A stretch of 24,428 bases of DNA, taken from NCBI GenBank assembly GCA_009801015.1, contig VHZZ01000016.1, positions 250,521 through 274,948 of the forward strand, in the 5' to 3' direction. The DNA comes from Silene noctiflora (Eukaryota > Streptophyta > Magnoliopsida > Caryophyllales > Caryophyllaceae). Positions 21,263-24,428 of this stretch are shown here, piece after piece. A model generated the notes under the pieces. That model was not told where the DNA came from. It searched no databases and saw only the letters and a program-made list of their open reading frames with translations. Position 1 is the first letter of the stretch; each line of letters begins with the position of its first letter. Made by a program: the position numbers and the translations under genes.

Positions 21263-23285
21263 TCAGACGAAGCGTCTGCAAATAGGGCAGGAACCATGAC
21301 TTTGAAGCCACTTATCCACGCATTTCTGGTGAAATGTATGACTGCAGGGTGGCAAACTCCTAGCGGTTTCCCCTACTTCAAAATCCTGCAAATCAATACC
21401 ATCTGCATTATTATCGTTACCAATGTTACCGACTTGCATAAAGTTGACTACCGATACTCATGACCTAGATTCATCCCGTCATGGCTTCCTTTTCGTAAAA
21501 AGGAAAAAAATTCATCAATCTGTGTTACTCCCAGATCAACTGCAAAAGTGTAAGAGTGTCAAAACGGCCTAATTTGGTAGAACATTTTATGTTTCTTGCC
21601 TGAAATAAAGTATTTTGAAGTGTCGCGTCGGACATGTGACAGCCAGCCTAATTGAAGTGTATTAGTAACATATATCCTACCAAGGTTATGAATACAGGAC
21701 TGGGAATTAGATGTTCATTAAGAAAAGCAAAGAGAAGGCCTAAAAAAGTAGGCAAGAGATACCTGTAAACAAATGGTGCAGCATACGTTTTGTGTTGCTC
21801 TGTTCATTTCAAGAATCGTATGGCATGGCAGCTCTTTCAATGAATCACCAGATAATCCTCTTGGAACAACATCAGCATAAACATCATAAATCTCATCATA
21901 GACGACATTGGCAATACTAGCCTGCGAGGTCACATTATATTAACATGAGACGGTTATACAAGAGGCTAACTGTATTATATATCTAGAACGGTTTGCTCCT
22001 AATATATGAATAAGAAGGCAATGTGATTAACCTGCCAGTAGAACCCTGTAAGTTCAGCAGGTGGTAATTGATCCTCCACAAATCTACCCTGGAGAAGCTC
22101 CTCCAAAAAATCTGCCTGAATGCAGGAATCAATACAAGTGACTGGCTAAGTACCCCAGGTACAGAAATGCGAATGTGAAACATGTGTACTTTGCAAATTG
22201 CGCGTAGCAGAGTAACCAAATATACTAACTAGAAGAGGTCGTTTTATTATACACACGAGCCAGTAAAAAAAATTCACATCTTGGCGGAAAGTTGATGAAA
22301 ATGATGAAGGAACACCGGAGAGAAAACTAGATTTTGTTGTAGAAAGTGAACCAGGATGATGAACTCCATGAATCATAATCAGCCATATTAGCAATGGAAT
22401 AAGTCTTAAGTATACTAACCATGGATGATGAACTCCGTGAATCGGAGTGCTGTGAACACCAATAAGCTCGAGAAGCTTCTAAAACCTCCACAGAGAGGAC
22501 TGCACCTGCCACAGCACCCAATCCAGCACCTCTAAGAAAACCGCTATCTGAGGCTCTTCCAGCTAAGCCACCAGATACAGCTCCAGTTAAAGCTCCAGCT
22601 AACATACAAACATGAAGCAAATAAGTTCCAGAACAAAACCATATTCACCATATTGCCGTTTGGATAGGAAACGAGGAGGGAAGGGAAAAGGAACCGAGGG
22701 AAAGGGACGAGGGGGAGAGTTTTCCCTCCCAATTACTCCGTTGTTGGAAAGATTTTAATTTGCCTTCGAGGAGGGAAATGTAGGGATCAAATTTCCCTCG
22801 CCTCCAAATCCCTCCACCACCATGTTGCTACACAAACAAAAGAAATAGCCTCCCTACATTTCCCTCCCCTCCCTTTCCCTCCGGATCCCGCTATCCAAAG
22901 ACATAAATACAGGTAAAATTGTGAGACAGTAATAACTTCCATAATTCAAGCTTATAAATAATTAAAATTTTCATCATCAAAACATACCATTGGGTACCAT
23001 CAATTATAATGAACTTGGTCAAATGCTCAACAAATTAAATCTCATGAACAATCAATAAGTAACCAATCAAATAATATACTTCCTAAAGAATAAAAACGGT
23101 AAATAAATGATCGGGACGGAGTGAGTAAAATGGAATGTAAACAAAAAAAAAAAAAGTTGAGAAATCTGACCAAGAGCAAAAACACCAGTAAGAGCACCAG
23201 AAAAAGCACCACCAACTAATTTAGGAATGTATTCATAAACCCTGATTTCTCCTCTTCCATCTTCATAATCTCCAATTTCCTCCAT
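21263..23285 (-). CDS. NEP1-interacting-protein-like RING-H2 E3 ubiquitin ligase, membrane-bound, 219 aa
   Basis: Minus-strand exons are 23285-23171, 22598-22420, 22115-22032, 21921-21763 and 21385-21263 (TGA); 660 nt, phases consistent, all GT...AG. Residues 1-20 are acidic and soluble. Residues about 22-85 are hydrophobic and Gly/Ala-rich with repeated GALTG-type steps ([20 protein letters not shown], then [16 protein letters not shown]), fitting two or more membrane passes. Residues 172-215 are a RING-H2: Cys174, Cys177, Cys193, His195, His198, Cys201, Cys212 and Cys215 in C-x2-C...C-x-H-x2-H-x2-C-x10-C-P-I-C spacing, split by the last intron. The [17 protein letters not shown] and [12 protein letters not shown] blocks are typical of NIP-like RING proteins, which anchor E3 activity to membranes; some relatives were named for binding a plastid RNA polymerase. 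Which member this is cannot be settled. The frame is open upstream to a GTG at 23318, but the first in-frame ATG is 23285. Confidence 0.93.
22655..22902. mobile_element. ~250-bp TIR element in intron 1 of the RING gene
   Basis: The left end GCCGTTTGGATAGGAAACGA, then GGAGGGAAGGG, mirrors the right end, whose reverse complement reads GTCTTTGGATAGCGGGATCC, then GGAGGGAAAGG. GGGAAATGTAGGG inside pairs with CCCTACATTTCCC near the right end, an exact 13-bp match, so the whole element can fold back. It contains no coding sequence, and target duplications are not clear. Ends of the TTTGGATAG type resemble hAT-like MITEs. Confidence 0.6.
23095..23127. mobile_element. Stowaway-like right-arm fragment next to RING exon 1
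   Basis: ATAAATGATCGGGACGGAGT, then GAGTA, closely matches the right arm of the complete element ending at 1673. The opposite arm is absent or reduced to TACTTCCT near 23078. It lies about 45 bp inside intron 1 of the RING gene. Confidence 0.6.
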
Positions 23286-24032
23286 TGAAGTCAGCCTCAA
23301 AATTACCAAAATGCCCACAACTTGTTAAAGGGTTGAAGATTGTGTTACATTGAAACTCACACCTCCATACTCATGAGACATAAAGTAAGATATTTTTTGA
23401 TTATTATTATTATCGGTTTTTCTAATATCTGCCCTAGGACATATGTTAAGAAACATTTACAAGAATAAATTATAAAAAATTGACGTACAAACTAACATTT
23501 ACCATAATTAATAAAATATTCTTGTAAATATTTCTTTAATTAAATAAAATCATTCATTTATTACTATAAACAAATACTGTAAAGTAAACAAATACGCATT
23601 TTTTATATAAAGGACCGTCTCACAGTATTAATCTATTATGGGTGGAAATGTAAGGACAATTAATGATTAGTAATGCATTAAAAAAAGTTGTTAAAGTTGG
23701 GTGTTTGGAATGATGGGCACCAAGAAAACGGAAAAGATAAAAGAATAATAATATAATAATATAAGTATAATAATGTTATGATTGGAGAAAGGTGAGGTTA
23801 GGTTAGATTATGGGTTTTTCTGACAATTTAGTACTAATTTAATAGGGCATTTTTTCCAAGGACATGAAGTCAGAGCTGCTAAATTAGGTGGTCAAATGAA
23901 ATTGAAGCCAGTAAAGTGGAGTAAAGTATCCCTTCAATTTTGGAAGAGTAATTTAACAGCTTTGACTGTTTCCGGAATGAAATGCTGCCATGTGCTGCTG
24001 CTCCTTTGCACTATCAGTATTATGACGGACTA

Positions 24033-24111
24033 AGTATCATACCATTTGTGTGCATAAGATAAATATATCGATTTTCTCTATATATTTTTGTATACACAAA
24101 TGATATGTACT
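24033..24111. repeat. Imperfect inverted repeat around CATTTGTGT
   Basis: AGTATCATACCATTTGTGTG, then CATA at 24033-24056, pairs with TATACACAAATGATATGTAC, then T at 24091-24111, leaving an A/T-rich loop of about 34 bp. It could be a small MITE or a hairpin-forming spacer. Confidence 0.5.
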
Positions 24112-24317
24112 TGATTTGTTGATAGTGCCGTCTTAAGGGAGGGGGGCTTACTGATCTTTAAGCAGGGATGATTATTTTCTTGGTCAAACGAGGGGCAAAG
24201 CTGGGAAAGGAATTTGAATACGTGAACTTTTATCACAACTTTAGTATCATTTGGTTGCCACACGAGAATTAAATTTTCATGATTTTACAAAACACACGAA
24301 TTGGACAATTTAGTGAG

Positions 24318-24350
24318 TTACTAGTTTGATACTCGTGCGTTGCAACGGGT
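24318..24350. repeat. CTCGTGCGTTGCAACGGG repeat motif
   Basis: TGATACTCGTGCGTTGCAAC, then GGGT contains the near-palindrome CCCGTTGCAACGCACG on its complement. Variants of this phrase flank many interspersed repeats in plants in my recollection. An element boundary here is plausible, but its body would run past the window end. Confidence 0.4.
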
Positions 24351-24428
24351 AATTAACTTAGTTGTAATGCTACATTTTATGTCTAATTATTTGTTTACAT
24401 ATGATTAAAATATCTTTTTCAAATAAAA

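Larger units (their letters stand above)
23286..24428. other. Upstream region of the RING gene, no gene seen
   Basis: AT-rich sequence with ATT/TAA runs (about 23400-23415 and 23745-23775) and a GACCGTCTCACAG motif at 23613-23625, the reverse complement of the dispersed GACGGTC word. The promoter of the minus-strand RING gene should start here, but I see no decisive core element. Short open frames have no recognisable content. Confidence 0.55.

Noticed and set aside
23286-23318. Upstream extension of the RING protein to position 23318
   Set aside because: The upstream codon is GTG, not ATG; the first in-frame ATG is 23285.
1-24428. A functional gene cluster linking the three folding/turnover genes
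   Set aside because: Orientation, intergenic repeats and intron-rich eukaryotic structure give no sign of co-regulation; shared theme is likely coincidence.

Overview
The window is plant nuclear DNA: AT-rich, with intron-dense genes and canonical GT...AG introns, littered with small transposon remnants (Stowaway-like, MULE-like, SINE and other TIR elements). The proteins read as a eudicot's. The repeated GACGGTCTYWCA-type motif is common in Caryophyllales/Amaranthaceae sequence in my recollection, so that order is a weak guess. Ambiguous bases (N) at 5627 and clustered from 6438 to 6950 point to a draft assembly or a poorly resolved stretch.

Three complete genes can be rebuilt exon by exon with phase kept at every junction. 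(1) Plus strand 1055-15217: a 20-exon gene for a 715-residue membrane protein with an N-terminal J-like domain without HPD, thioredoxin-fold-like segments without CXXC, and a second membrane segment near the C terminus. It resembles the Arabidopsis At1g18700-type DnaJ-like protein. (2) Plus strand 18218-20003: a four-coding-exon gene for a 140-residue parvulin-type peptidyl-prolyl isomerase (PIN4/Par14 class, At1g26550-like), probably with a long intron just upstream of the ATG. (3) Minus strand 23285-21263: a five-exon gene for a 219-residue membrane RING-H2 protein of the NEP1-interacting-protein-like E3 ligase family. Genes 2 and 3 converge.

Region by region: 1-1054 is upstream sequence with a palindromic repeat end and a 50-bp tandem duplication. 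1055-15217 is gene 1, whose introns hold a Stowaway-like MITE, a 72-bp tandem duplication, a tRNA-like SINE candidate, a CGG-rich insertion, a 1.1-kb MULE-like element, a TTG-tailed non-LTR 3' end, and two very short retro-insertions with long target-site duplications. 15218-18217 is intergenic sequence, repeats and the presumed 5' leader of gene 2. Gene 2's third coding intron holds a 299-bp TIR element followed by three ~110-bp tandem repeats. 20004-21262 shows no gene. Gene 3 carries a ~250-bp TIR element in its first intron. 23286-24428 is its upstream region.

The three genes are not a functional cluster. All three concern protein folding or turnover, but plant gene order rarely carries such meaning and I give it no weight. 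I found no new multi-gene system; the more unusual observations are the domain-level losses in gene 1 and several well-preserved insertion scars.
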